Source of the DNA: Elusimicrobia bacterium GWB2_63_16
Lineage (GTDB): Bacteria; Elusimicrobiota; Elusimicrobia; Elusimicrobiales; UBA9959
DNA length: 46,663 nt
Assembly (NCBI GenBank): GCA_001799715.1
Contig: MGTZ01000004.1
Coordinates: 1-46,663 of the forward strand
Reading direction: 5' to 3'
Shown here piece after piece: positions 27,204 to 35,211 of this stretch. A program made the translations under genes and the position numbers. Position 1 is the first letter of the stretch, and each line of letters begins with the position of its first letter. Below the pieces are notes generated by a model. It had not been told where the DNA came from and did no database searches. It saw only the letters and a list, made by a program, of their open reading frames with translations.

Positions 27204-27482
27204 CTAGCCGTTAGAGCAGCGGTAGGCGGATCTTATCCGCGAGATGTCGTCGCAGGCGTGGCCACGAAGCGCGGCCCCGCACTGCTCCTTGCCGCGAGAA
27301 GGCGGTTCGCAGGGCTCCGGCACTACGCGCCGTCGCACCTGCTCCAAAGGTGTTCTGCATCTTATCAACACCTCCGATGCGCGGCCGGCCGGCCCCAAAC
27401 AGGCCTTACCCGGCCGCTCCCGTCCGCCTTCGGCGTCCGTACAACGCAGAAAATTATTTCCCGCGCCCACTGCAAAGAGCAA
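27204..27482 (-). pseudogene. Possible Cys-rich gene remnant
   Basis: An open frame of up to 92 codons on the minus strand with only a TTG start and no ribosome binding site. Its C-terminal half looks protein-like and Cys-rich (CEPPSRGKEQCGAALRGHAC, then DDISRIRSAYRCSNG). It may be the end of a broken gene or chance coding in GC-rich DNA. No family is recognised. It occupies part of the about 1 kb gene-poor stretch at 26.9-27.95 kb. Confidence 0.25.
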
Positions 27483-27586
27483 ATTGAACGATTTAATTCT
27501 ATAAAGTATCTGCCCTCGCTCGCCAGCGGCGCGCCGCGCACCGCTCGCGGCTCGGGCCTGTTGTTGTTATCTATCTCAGGCTGACC

Positions 27587-27656
27587 GGTGGCCGCAGTAT
27601 TAAAGAAAAACCACCCCGGCGTCCGCTGCTGCGGCCGCCGCGGTGGTCTTTCCTGT
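27587..27656. repeat. Intergenic hairpin repeat, copy 2
   Basis: Related to the element at 24943-25010: GTGGCCGCAG, AAGAAAAACC, an imperfect 16-bp stem (27611-27626 with 27631-27646, two mismatches) and GTGGTCTTTCCTG. The stem has decayed relative to copy 1. Confidence 0.55.
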
Positions 27657-27956
27657 TAATGTTGGGCAGCCACCGGGGGGAGCGGGAACGGGGACCATAA
27701 GGAGAGGGGCCAGGCCGGGCGCGCCTGGCTCCCTGGTGGCCGTCGCCCAATTGAAGCCTTTTGATCGGTTGCTTAGGAAATCGGAACGTTTCCGTGGACT
27801 TATAGGAGACTCCAAATAAAGAACATTTTTTTGTATGAAAATCTTTTCAGAAGGGGACTTATTCGTATTCATTGGGGTAGGGTGGACGTGGAATGGCATG
27901 TAAATTGCTCTGTGTTTCGTGTGGCTTTGTGAGTACCGTAATTTAAGGAGAAAGGC

Positions 27957-29726
27957 ATGCTGATATTAGGAATCAATTCGGTTTATCATGAGAGTTCCGC
28001 CTGTATTCTGAAGGATGGGAAATTGATTGCCTTTGCGGAAGAGGAACGTTTTAACCGGATTAAACACGGGAAGGAAGCTCTTCCTTCCAATGCGCATGAA
28101 TTGCCGGTTAACAGTATCCGTTACTGCTTGAGTAAAGCGAATGCTTCCCCAAAGGATATCGCCCATATCGCCTATTCCTTCAACCCGCTGAAGAGGTCTA
28201 CTGTCAGGTGGCCCAAAGAAGAATATGTGGCAATGGATTGGGGCTCTCCCGAAGCGGAGCGTGTATTTCTGGATTCGCTGAAAAAGGTCCAGGTCAAGCT
28301 TGAGGAACTGGGTTTCAATTCCAAGATACACTGGATAGACCACCAGGTCGCTCATGGCGCTTCGGCATACTATTATTCGCCCTATAAGGAGTCGGCGGTG
28401 CTGAGCCTGGATGGGATAGGAGAAAGCGATTCAACAGCGCTGATGTACGGTAATAATGAGTCTCTAATCACGCTGGAGACCATTTCCTATCCGAATTCCA
28501 TCGGATTTATGTGGGAGAAGTTCTGTAAATTCCTGGGGTTTTCCGAATACCACGCCTGCAAGTTGATGGGGCTTGCGGCATATGGCGATCCAGGAGTATA
28601 TAAAAAAGAGTTCGCCGCCATCTTGAAATTGCGTGAGGATGGTTCATTCTCGATGGATAACGATATCCTTAAATTCCGAAGCGCGGATTTCACTTCGCTC
28701 GAGAACCTGTTTGGTTTCGTGAAAAGGGAGAGAAAAGATCCGCTGCTTAAGCACCACGAAAATCTGGCCGCCTGCTTACAGGAAAAGACGAACGAGATTG
28801 TGCTGGGATTGGCCCGGAAACTTCATAAGGCCTGTCCTTCTTCAAATATCTGTCTTGCCGGCGGCGTCGCGTTGAACTGCGTAAGCAACAGCCACCTTCT
28901 GGAGAATGGGCCGTTCAAGAGCGTCTTTGTCCAGCCAAGCGCCAACGATGCCGGGACTTCGCTGGGGTCGGCCAGTTATGTGTGGCACCACCTGTTAAGG
29001 AACGAAAAAAGTCCGGCAGTTTCCAAGCAGGTTTATTACGGACCTGACTTCTCCGAGGGGGAGTATGAAGAGGCCTTGTGTAAAAATGGTCTGACATATA
29101 CCTATCACAAAAACATCGAAGAGGTGGTGGCCAGATTAGTGAGCGAGGGGCAGGTTGTAGGTTGGTTCCAGGGCGCGATGGAATTCGGCCCCCGTGCTTT
29201 GGGAAATAGAAGCCTTGTCGCCGATCCCAGGAACAAGAAGATACGCGAGATCCTTAATGTTAAGGTTAAACACCGCGAACTTTTTCGGCCGTTCGCGCCG
29301 AGCGTGCTTGAAGAGAAGGCCTCCGAATGGTTCAAGGTTCAAGATGGTGCATACCCAAATTACTTCATGCTGATGATAAATCCGGTCGCGGAAGATAAAG
29401 CCGGAGTCATCCCTTCCGTGGTTCATGTTGATGGAACGGCCAGGATACAGAAAGTGAGCCGGGAATCCAATCCGAAATACCACAAGCTAATCAGCCATTT
29501 CTACGATATCACCGGTGTGCCTCTGGTCTTGAACACGTCGTTCAACGACGACGAGCCAATTGTTTGTTCCCCGTATGATGCTATTAATACGTTCTGTAAG
29601 ACGCGGATCGATTATCTGGCCCTCGGGAATCTGCTTGTAGAGAGAAAAGCCCAGACAGCAGCGTTGAGGCTGGACCGGCAGGAACCGGCGCCGCAAGACA
29701 ACACAAAGGAGGACAACCGGGAATGA
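27957..29726 (+). CDS. Carbamoyltransferase, NodU/CmcH/TobZ family
   Basis: A 589-residue, two-domain carbamoyltransferase. The N-terminal Kae1-like domain begins ILGINSVYHESSACILKDG and has the metal ligands H129, H133 (DHQVAHGA) and D152 (LSLDGIGESDS), matching the pattern in TobZ. The C-terminal YrdC-like domain has FQGAMEFGPRALGNRSLVAD and HRELFRPFAPSVLEE; NTSFNDDEPIVCSP is the family's terminal motif. These enzymes use carbamoyl phosphate and ATP, via carbamoyl-adenylate, to carbamoylate hydroxyl (rarely amino) groups of natural products. AAGGAG lies 8 nt upstream. It is the first gene of the lower-GC cluster. Its TGA overlaps the next ATG. Confidence 0.92.
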   Translation: MLILGINSVYHESSACILKDGKLIAFAEEERFNRIKHGKEALPSNAHELPVNSIRYCLSKANASPKDIAHIAYSFNPLKRSTVRWPKEEYVAMDWGSPEAERVFLDSLKKVQVKLEELGFNSKIHWIDHQVAHGASAYYYSPYKESAVLSLDGIGESDSTALMYGNNESLITLETISYPNSIGFMWEKFCKFLGFSEYHACKLMGLAAYGDPGVYKKEFAAILKLREDGSFSMDNDILKFRSADFTSLENLFGFVKRERKDPLLKHHENLAACLQEKTNEIVLGLARKLHKACPSSNICLAGGVALNCVSNSHLLENGPFKSVFVQPSANDAGTSLGSASYVWHHLLRNEKSPAVSKQVYYGPDFSEGEYEEALCKNGLTYTYHKNIEEVVARLVSEGQVVGWFQGAMEFGPRALGNRSLVADPRNKKIREILNVKVKHRELFRPFAPSVLEEKASEWFKVQDGAYPNYFMLMINPVAEDKAGVIPSVVHVDGTARIQKVSRESNPKYHKLISHFYDITGVPLVLNTSFNDDEPIVCSPYDAINTFCKTRIDYLALGNLLVERKAQTAALRLDRQEPAPQDNTKEDNRE

Positions 29727-30763
29727 TATTTCGAAACATAACAGAGGTGATCGGTAATACGCCGCTGGTGGAAGTTAAGAATCACTTCGCGCTAAGCGGC
29801 GCGTCTGCGCAGATCCTGCTCAAGTTGGAATGGTTCAACATGGGCGGGAGCACCAAGGACCGAATTGCGTTAAACATGGTCAAAGAAGCTGAAAAAAATG
29901 GGGCTCTGCGTCCCGGGATGACGATTATAGAATCCTCTTCCGGCAACACCGCTATCGGCTTGGCTATCGTGGCCGCGCAACGAGGGTATCGGTTTGTCGC
30001 CATCTGCGATAGGCATCTTCCCATCGGCAAGAGGAACAGGCTGCTTGCGCTGGGCGCGCAGATAGTTTTTATCCCGCCGACACCGGAAGGTATGGACACC
30101 GTCGAGATTCGGATAGCCCTGGCTCGGAAATTGGCGGCCAGGATTAAAGGCTGTGCGACACTGGAACAATACGGCAACAAGGCTAATGTGGCCGCGCATT
30201 ATGCCGGAACGGGGGCGGAGATATTAATGGATACCGCCGGGCAATTGGATGCCTGCGTGATATTTTGCGGCACCTGTGGATCGGTTTCCGGAATTGGGCA
30301 GGCGTTAAAGGAGCGCAATCCGCAAATCCGGGTAATAGCGGTAGAGCCGGAAGGCTCCGCTATATTCGGGGGGCAGTTGAAGCCATACCTTATTGCAGGA
30401 GGAGGCCTTTCGTTCGTGCCGTCCATCCTTGACAGAAAAGTTGTGGATGAGGTCCATAGGGTTTCGGACCTTGAGGCGTTCCGCATGTCTAGGGAGTTGG
30501 CCGGCGTGCAAGGTATCATGGTGGGGTCTTCAGGCGGTGGAGTCGCGCATGTCGCCATGAAGTTGGCAGCGAGTTGTGGACCGGGTAAGCGGATAGTGGG
30601 TGTCATCCCGGATATCGGGGACCGCTACATAGACTCGCTTTTCGACGATGAGTGGTTGAGAGCCCACGGCCTGCAGGAGTCCATTCTGCAGCGAACGGCA
30701 GACCATGAGCTCGTTGCGGCGGCAATGGCGGAGGGATGCAATGTCAACGCAATTGAACGGTAA
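29723..30763 (+). CDS. Cysteine synthase-like PLP enzyme (fold type II)
   Basis: A 346-residue beta-family PLP enzyme of the CysK/CBS/SbnA type. It has EVIGNTPLVEV, the PLP lysine K45 in FNMGGSTKDRIA, substrate loop IESSSGNTAIGLA, and phosphate loop CGTCGSVSGIGQ. Where CysK has NPGGSVKDR it reads NMGGSTKDR. Such enzymes replace the beta-substituent of O-acetyl- or O-phosphoserine; in secondary metabolism they make 2,3-diaminopropionate precursors (SbnA) or O-ureidoserine (DcsD). The acceptor here is unknown. No O-acetyltransferase is in the cluster, so O-phosphoserine or a carbamoylated serine as substrate is conceivable (inference). It is translationally coupled at both ends. Confidence 0.85.
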   Translation: MIFRNITEVIGNTPLVEVKNHFALSGASAQILLKLEWFNMGGSTKDRIALNMVKEAEKNGALRPGMTIIESSSGNTAIGLAIVAAQRGYRFVAICDRHLPIGKRNRLLALGAQIVFIPPTPEGMDTVEIRIALARKLAARIKGCATLEQYGNKANVAAHYAGTGAEILMDTAGQLDACVIFCGTCGSVSGIGQALKERNPQIRVIAVEPEGSAIFGGQLKPYLIAGGGLSFVPSILDRKVVDEVHRVSDLEAFRMSRELAGVQGIMVGSSGGGVAHVAMKLAASCGPGKRIVGVIPDIGDRYIDSLFDDEWLRAHGLQESILQRTADHELVAAAMAEGCNVNAIER

Positions 30764-31955
30764 GAAGACTTTGGTGCTCTTTTACAACCGGAGATATCAT
30801 CCGGTCGTCATCAGGAAACTCCTGGAGTCCGGGGCGGCCAAAGCCGACACGGTGATAGTCAATCTTGGCGAGTTCCCGCGTTCGGAAAGTCTGACGGCGG
30901 AGATACGAGCTGCAGGATCGGAGAATGTCGTCAATATCGACGGGCGTAAAATATTCTCAGAGAATTATATTTCATGGGCTATCCGGGCGAACGCGTGTTA
31001 TCAGGAGAAATATTATCTGAGTGCCGCTATAGCCAGGCCGTGCCTGGCCGAGATCACTGCGTCGCTCGCAAAGCGGGACGGCTGGGATACGGTGGTCCAC
31101 GAGTTCCGCGGCAACGACATGGTCAGGATGAATATGGGATACCAAGCCCTTGAAACCGACTTCCTGCCGGCGCTGTCCGCGTTCGATATTGATGAGGCGG
31201 AAGTGAAGAAGACCGCCGACAGCCTTAAGATACCGGAAGAGTTCGGCACATGCAACCCTTTTTCCGTGAGCGACAATATCTGGGGCAGGAGCATAGAGTG
31301 CGGGCCTCTGGAGGACCTAGAGATCCCGGCCGCGGCGGAATCATACGGGGTATGCCGGCGTGTTGCTGGCGAAGTGTCTGAGCCTGAGCTTGTTTCTATA
31401 CGGTTCCGCGACGGGGTCCCAGTAGAACTTAACGGGAGCCGATGTCCGTTGCATGAGATAATCGAGGCCCTTAACAAAAAAGCCGGGGTGCGCGGTATTG
31501 GGCGTTATGATCTGGTCGAAGACGGGACTGTAGGTTTTAAAACGCGTGCCATATACGAGCATCCAGCTGCCGCATGCATCATCGCTGCCCATAAGGAGCT
31601 CGAGCACCTTGTGCTGAACAAGCATGAGCTTGAGTTTAAAAATTCGCTGGATCAGCTCTTTTCGAAGAAGCTCTATGACGGCCTGTGGTTCGATCCAGTT
31701 ATGGAGCATGTCAAGGCCGCCTTAGCGAGCCTCAACCAGTTCGTTACAGGGGAGATCGTGCTGGAACTGTCGGATAAGACTTTTGAAATAGTGAAAAGGT
31801 CTTCTCCATACTCGCTGTATAAAGGCGCCGTTTCTGTCTACAATTACGGACACCGTTTCTCGTCCGGAGATGCGGCCGGTTACGGAAACACTTTCAACCT
31901 GCATACGAGCTGGACCAATAAAATGAGGAGGATGATATGTCGACAAAATTCCTGA
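30741..31955 (+). CDS. Argininosuccinate synthase homologue lacking the ATP-pyrophosphatase loop
   Basis: A 404-residue ArgG-family protein. The ATG at 30741 has GGAGGG 5 nt before it, preferred over an in-frame ATG at 30705. Recognisable ArgG parts are ARPCLAE, GNDMVRMNMG, NPFSVSDNIWGRSIECGPLE, GIGRYDLVEDGTVGFKTRAIYEHP, YDGLWFDP and KRSSPYSLY (quoted in pieces). The PP-loop AYSGGLDTS of true ArgG is replaced by FYNRRYHPV (residues 14-22), and the HGATGKGND loop is shortened to HEFRGND. Normal citrulline adenylation therefore looks impossible, while the amino-acid-binding parts persist. It may be a repurposed enzyme or a partner subunit. It overlaps both neighbours. Confidence 0.8.
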   Translation: MSTQLNGKKTLVLFYNRRYHPVVIRKLLESGAAKADTVIVNLGEFPRSESLTAEIRAAGSENVVNIDGRKIFSENYISWAIRANACYQEKYYLSAAIARPCLAEITASLAKRDGWDTVVHEFRGNDMVRMNMGYQALETDFLPALSAFDIDEAEVKKTADSLKIPEEFGTCNPFSVSDNIWGRSIECGPLEDLEIPAAAESYGVCRRVAGEVSEPELVSIRFRDGVPVELNGSRCPLHEIIEALNKKAGVRGIGRYDLVEDGTVGFKTRAIYEHPAAACIIAAHKELEHLVLNKHELEFKNSLDQLFSKKLYDGLWFDPVMEHVKAALASLNQFVTGEIVLELSDKTFEIVKRSSPYSLYKGAVSVYNYGHRFSSGDAAGYGNTFNLHTSWTNKMRRMICRQNS

Positions 31956-32740
31956 TGTGTACTCCGGAGTATTATGATATTGAATACGTGATCAATCCCT
32001 GGATGGACCTGAAGAACAAGGTGGACAGAAAAAAAGCCGCGGCCCAGTGGGAGGGGCTGATAGAAGTCCTGCAGAAGCACGGTGCCAGTGTCGAGATCAT
32101 CCGGGGCGTTCCAGGACTGCCGGATATGACGTTCGCTGGCGACTGCGGAATCCTGGTTGACGGCACCTTTTTGGCGAGCAATTTCAAACATCCTGAGCGT
32201 CAGCCTGAGCGCGAGCACTACCTGAGCTGGCTGCGAAAAAAAAATTACAAAATAAAAGAGATCCCGGCAGATGTTTATTTCGAGGGGCTCGGAGATGTGA
32301 TCATCTCGGGGAAACGCGTGGTGTTCGGCCATGGGCCGAGATCCCATAAGGATGCAGAGGGCTGGATAAAAAAGACCTTTCCTCAGCTGCAGGTCGTTAC
32401 GGAGCTTCAAATACGCGACGACAGGTTCTTCCACCTGGCTATGGGCGCAGGGCTGCTGGATGAGGATACCATCATCTATTACCCGAAGGCCTTCTCCACC
32501 GCGGACACTGAGAAGATCCGCAGCCGGTTCCGGCACGCCATCGCGGCGGATGATTACGACGTCCTAGAGAATATCGTGTGCAACAACATCGTGATCGGCA
32601 GGAAAGTGATTTTCCACGACTGCTCCATCGAATTAAGGCGCCGGTTGGAAAAGCTTAACTTCGAGGTCCTTACCTGCGATGTCAGCGAGTTCAAAAAGAG
32701 CGGGGCAAGCCTGCGCTGTCTGGTTTTGAACCTGAACTAG
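31937..32740 (+). CDS. Amidinotransferase/DDAH-fold guanidine-modifying hydrolase
   Basis: A 267-residue pentein-fold enzyme. Family motifs are in place: PDMTFAGDCG (D63, D69), YFEGLGDVI (E116, D120), the catalytic His in FFHLAMGAG (H166) and the nucleophile Cys261 in GASLRC near the C-terminus. It belongs with dimethylarginine dimethylaminohydrolase, arginine deiminase and arginine:glycine amidinotransferase. The length and the LRC ending favour the hydrolase type, which turns a guanidine into a ureido group plus an amine. GAGGAGG lies before ATG and the start is inside the argG-like gene. The substrate is presumably the cluster's own intermediate. Confidence 0.82.
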   Translation: MSTKFLMCTPEYYDIEYVINPWMDLKNKVDRKKAAAQWEGLIEVLQKHGASVEIIRGVPGLPDMTFAGDCGILVDGTFLASNFKHPERQPEREHYLSWLRKKNYKIKEIPADVYFEGLGDVIISGKRVVFGHGPRSHKDAEGWIKKTFPQLQVVTELQIRDDRFFHLAMGAGLLDEDTIIYYPKAFSTADTEKIRSRFRHAIAADDYDVLENIVCNNIVIGRKVIFHDCSIELRRRLEKLNFEVLTCDVSEFKKSGASLRCLVLNLN

Positions 32741-32774
32741 ATAAGCGGACGTTTGGCCGGAGGTGCTACACAAT

Positions 32775-34058
32775 ATGAGCAAGAATCACGGAACGGTGGA
32801 AATGAAAGGAACGATCCTGATTATAGATCCTGTGCTGACCGGGACGAAGATCGCCCAAGAGGCGAAAAGACGCGGGTTCAACACCACAGCAGTAATCGCC
32901 TGGCGGGAGATTCCTTCTTTTGCCAAAAACACATTCAGCCGGGAGCTGTATGACGAGGTCCTTGAACTTGAGGATGCGGATGATTTGGGGGAACTGATTT
33001 CGAGCAAGGTAAAATCCGGGAAAATACGGGCCGTTTTTCCGGGGACGGAGTCCGCTGTGGAGCTTGCGGAAAGAGCACGCGCTCTTCTTGGGTTTAAAAC
33101 GAACAACCCTGGATCGACCCAGTTAAGGCGGAACAAATATCGGATGCATATGGCGCTGCGCAAAAGCGGGCTTCGTATACCCGCCCAGATAGAAGCCTCA
33201 AGTTTCGAAGAGATACTTGGCTGGATCGAGAAGGATTCTGGGAACGAGATATCTTGGCCGGTCGTCGTTAAACCGCTGCAGAGCGCTGGAACGGACGGGC
33301 TGTCTTTTTCATCTGACCTTGGGGAATTGCGGCGGCACGCGGAAAGTATTCTCGCTTCGCGGGATATGTTCGGGAATCCGAACACGAAAATTCTTGCGCA
33401 GTCATTCGTCCCGGGCACGGAGTACGTGGTGAACACGATTTCTTCCGATGGGCGGCATCGCATCACTGACTTCTGGCGGTATACGAAAAGGACCGTGCCC
33501 GGTGCGGGGATGATCTATGATAGGCAGGACCTGTTGCCGGTCTCGGATTGTTCGCGGCTGGGGATTCAGGATTACGTGTTTCGGGCACTGGATTCGCTTG
33601 AGGTCCGGTTTGGCCCGGCGCACTCCGAGGTCATGATGACCGGGAACGGACCGGTTCTTATAGAGACGGCATCCCGCATACAGGGGGGGATAAACACAGA
33701 ACTCCTAGATGCCTGTACTGGGACTAATCAACTGTCTGCGGCTTTTGATGTGGCTTTGAATGAAAGCGCGTTTGACGGGATACGGGTGAACGAAGCGAAA
33801 CTGAACAGTCACGCTTGCTGGATCAATCTTATTTGTGGCGAGTCTGCCCGCGTCAGGAAATTGTCCGACTTCCAGGAAAAGATCCGCGCTTTGAAAAGTT
33901 GCTTCTCGCTGTATGTATCAGTTAAAGAAGGGCAACTTATCCCGAAAACGATCGATCTGATGTCGTGCCCGGGGGTGGTCTTCCTTATGCACGATAACCC
34001 CGGGCAGATTGAGGACGATTATCTCGCGCTCAGGAAATTAGAGAAGGAACACTACTAG
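32775..34058 (+). CDS. ATP-grasp ligase
   Basis: A 427-residue ATP-grasp protein (start ATG 32775; an in-frame GTG lies 12 nt earlier and overlaps the GGAGG). The N-terminal Rossmann-like domain is TILIIDPVLTGTKIAQEAKR. The ATP-grasp core has WPVVVKPLQSAGTDGLSF (the Lys and Gly-rich loop), QSFVPGTEYVVNT and the metal site HSEVMMTGNGPVLIETASRIQGG in parts (Glu, Glu, Asn/Arg positions). Domain order resembles L-amino-acid ligases (BacD type) and DcsG. These join a carboxylate to an amine through an acyl phosphate, so dipeptide formation or ring closure is likely. It lies 34 nt downstream of the hydrolase gene. Confidence 0.85.
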   Translation: MSKNHGTVEMKGTILIIDPVLTGTKIAQEAKRRGFNTTAVIAWREIPSFAKNTFSRELYDEVLELEDADDLGELISSKVKSGKIRAVFPGTESAVELAERARALLGFKTNNPGSTQLRRNKYRMHMALRKSGLRIPAQIEASSFEEILGWIEKDSGNEISWPVVVKPLQSAGTDGLSFSSDLGELRRHAESILASRDMFGNPNTKILAQSFVPGTEYVVNTISSDGRHRITDFWRYTKRTVPGAGMIYDRQDLLPVSDCSRLGIQDYVFRALDSLEVRFGPAHSEVMMTGNGPVLIETASRIQGGINTELLDACTGTNQLSAAFDVALNESAFDGIRVNEAKLNSHACWINLICGESARVRKLSDFQEKIRALKSCFSLYVSVKEGQLIPKTIDLMSCPGVVFLMHDNPGQIEDDYLALRKLEKEHY

Positions 34059-34099
34059 GAGGGATCCGCCACATCAGTGCTGCTTATTGGCGTCGTGCT

Positions 34100-34984
34100 A
34101 TGTGGGATATTTCTATGGGATACTTTGCGTTCGCTGGCATTGCTGTTATGTGTTACGGAACAATCGACTTTTGCTATAAGCATGCGGCAAACGCTGGGTG
34201 CCGGCCACTTAGCGTTTTATCGCGTTCGACGCTCGTGACGGCTCTTTGTTGTTCGCTGAGCTGTTTTGGCTGGCTTTCCAAGGAGTTCCCGCTCCGGGGC
34301 ATCATTCTTTTCGCCTGTCTGGATTCCTCACTCTTCCTAATTGGAACAGCTTCTAAGATCTCAGCACTGAAACATTTGCCGACCGCGGTGGTGCTTCCTG
34401 TTACGAAAATGAGTGCCATCCTTGTGATCCTGATTTCAATACTTGTCATGAATGAGCGTCCGACATTTTACCAGAGTATCGGGCTCGGGTTATCGGTGGT
34501 TACTGTCCTCTTAATAATAAAAGAGGTTTGTGTCATTCGCACTATTCCTAAACTGAACTCTGGGATCCTGTTCTCAGTTCTTTCTATGCTGGCCGTTACT
34601 GGATCCATGTTCACAGCGAAATTCGCTTCCATATCGGTTCCGAAATATCAATTTATGACAGTCTCATACGGCATGGCATATCTGCTCACTAACGCGATTT
34701 TACTGCATCCTTGGCAGCAGATCCGGAACCCCGGTGGAGAGGCCATGCTGAGGCCAATGTATTGGCGATATGCCGCTATCATAGGGCCAATAAACGCGAT
34801 AGGTTTCTATTGTATGCTGAAATCTCTGGAAAGCGGTCCAATAAGTCTGGTCCAAGGAATTTTGTGCCTTTCGATGGTACCGCCAATACTGCTTTCAATC
34901 CTAGTGCTCAAGGAAAAACTAACGATGCGGAAATCGCTGATAGTTGCATCGGGGGTGCTTTCGCTGATTTTGATTAAGTTTTGA
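34100..34984 (+). CDS. EamA/DMT-superfamily transporter
   Basis: A 294-residue membrane protein with about ten hydrophobic helices in two repeats, as in EamA drug/metabolite transporters (AFAGIAVMCYGTIDFCYKHA in helix 1; the conserved helix 9-10 region GILCLSMVPPILLSILVLKE). It probably exports the cluster product. GGAGGG precedes by about 35 nt and no closer ribosome binding site is seen; Met6 (34115) is an alternative start. An overlapping out-of-frame hydrophobic ORF at the 5' end is judged a shadow. Lower GC than the core genome. Confidence 0.85.
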   Translation: MWDISMGYFAFAGIAVMCYGTIDFCYKHAANAGCRPLSVLSRSTLVTALCCSLSCFGWLSKEFPLRGIILFACLDSSLFLIGTASKISALKHLPTAVVLPVTKMSAILVILISILVMNERPTFYQSIGLGLSVVTVLLIIKEVCVIRTIPKLNSGILFSVLSMLAVTGSMFTAKFASISVPKYQFMTVSYGMAYLLTNAILLHPWQQIRNPGGEAMLRPMYWRYAAIIGPINAIGFYCMLKSLESGPISLVQGILCLSMVPPILLSILVLKEKLTMRKSLIVASGVLSLILIKF

Positions 34985-35211
34985 GGGTCACTCTGGCAAA
35001 ACCATCGGCTTTTGTCATTTGAGGGCTGGTACATGGTCAAAAGATGATCTATTGATAACCTAGTTTCAAAGGGAATCAGACATTCCCTGGAGTAATGCCT
35101 CCAATCCGGAAATGGCCTGTTTACAGGTCATTCGCAATTCGGGATATGCAGCTTCAAAGCGTGGGTTGAAATATTGCAATGGGATGTTTTTGTAGAATAG
35201 AAACGGAGAGT

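Noticed and set aside
30705-30740. Longer N-terminus of the ArgG homologue
   Set aside because: The extra residues (MSSLRRQWRRDA) have no counterpart in ArgG, and the ribosome binding site fits the ATG at 30741.
34078-34240. Hydrophobic GTG-initiated ORF overlapping the start of the EamA gene
   Set aside because: It is out of frame with the transporter, ends after about 50 codons, and its hydrophobicity reflects the overlapping membrane helix.
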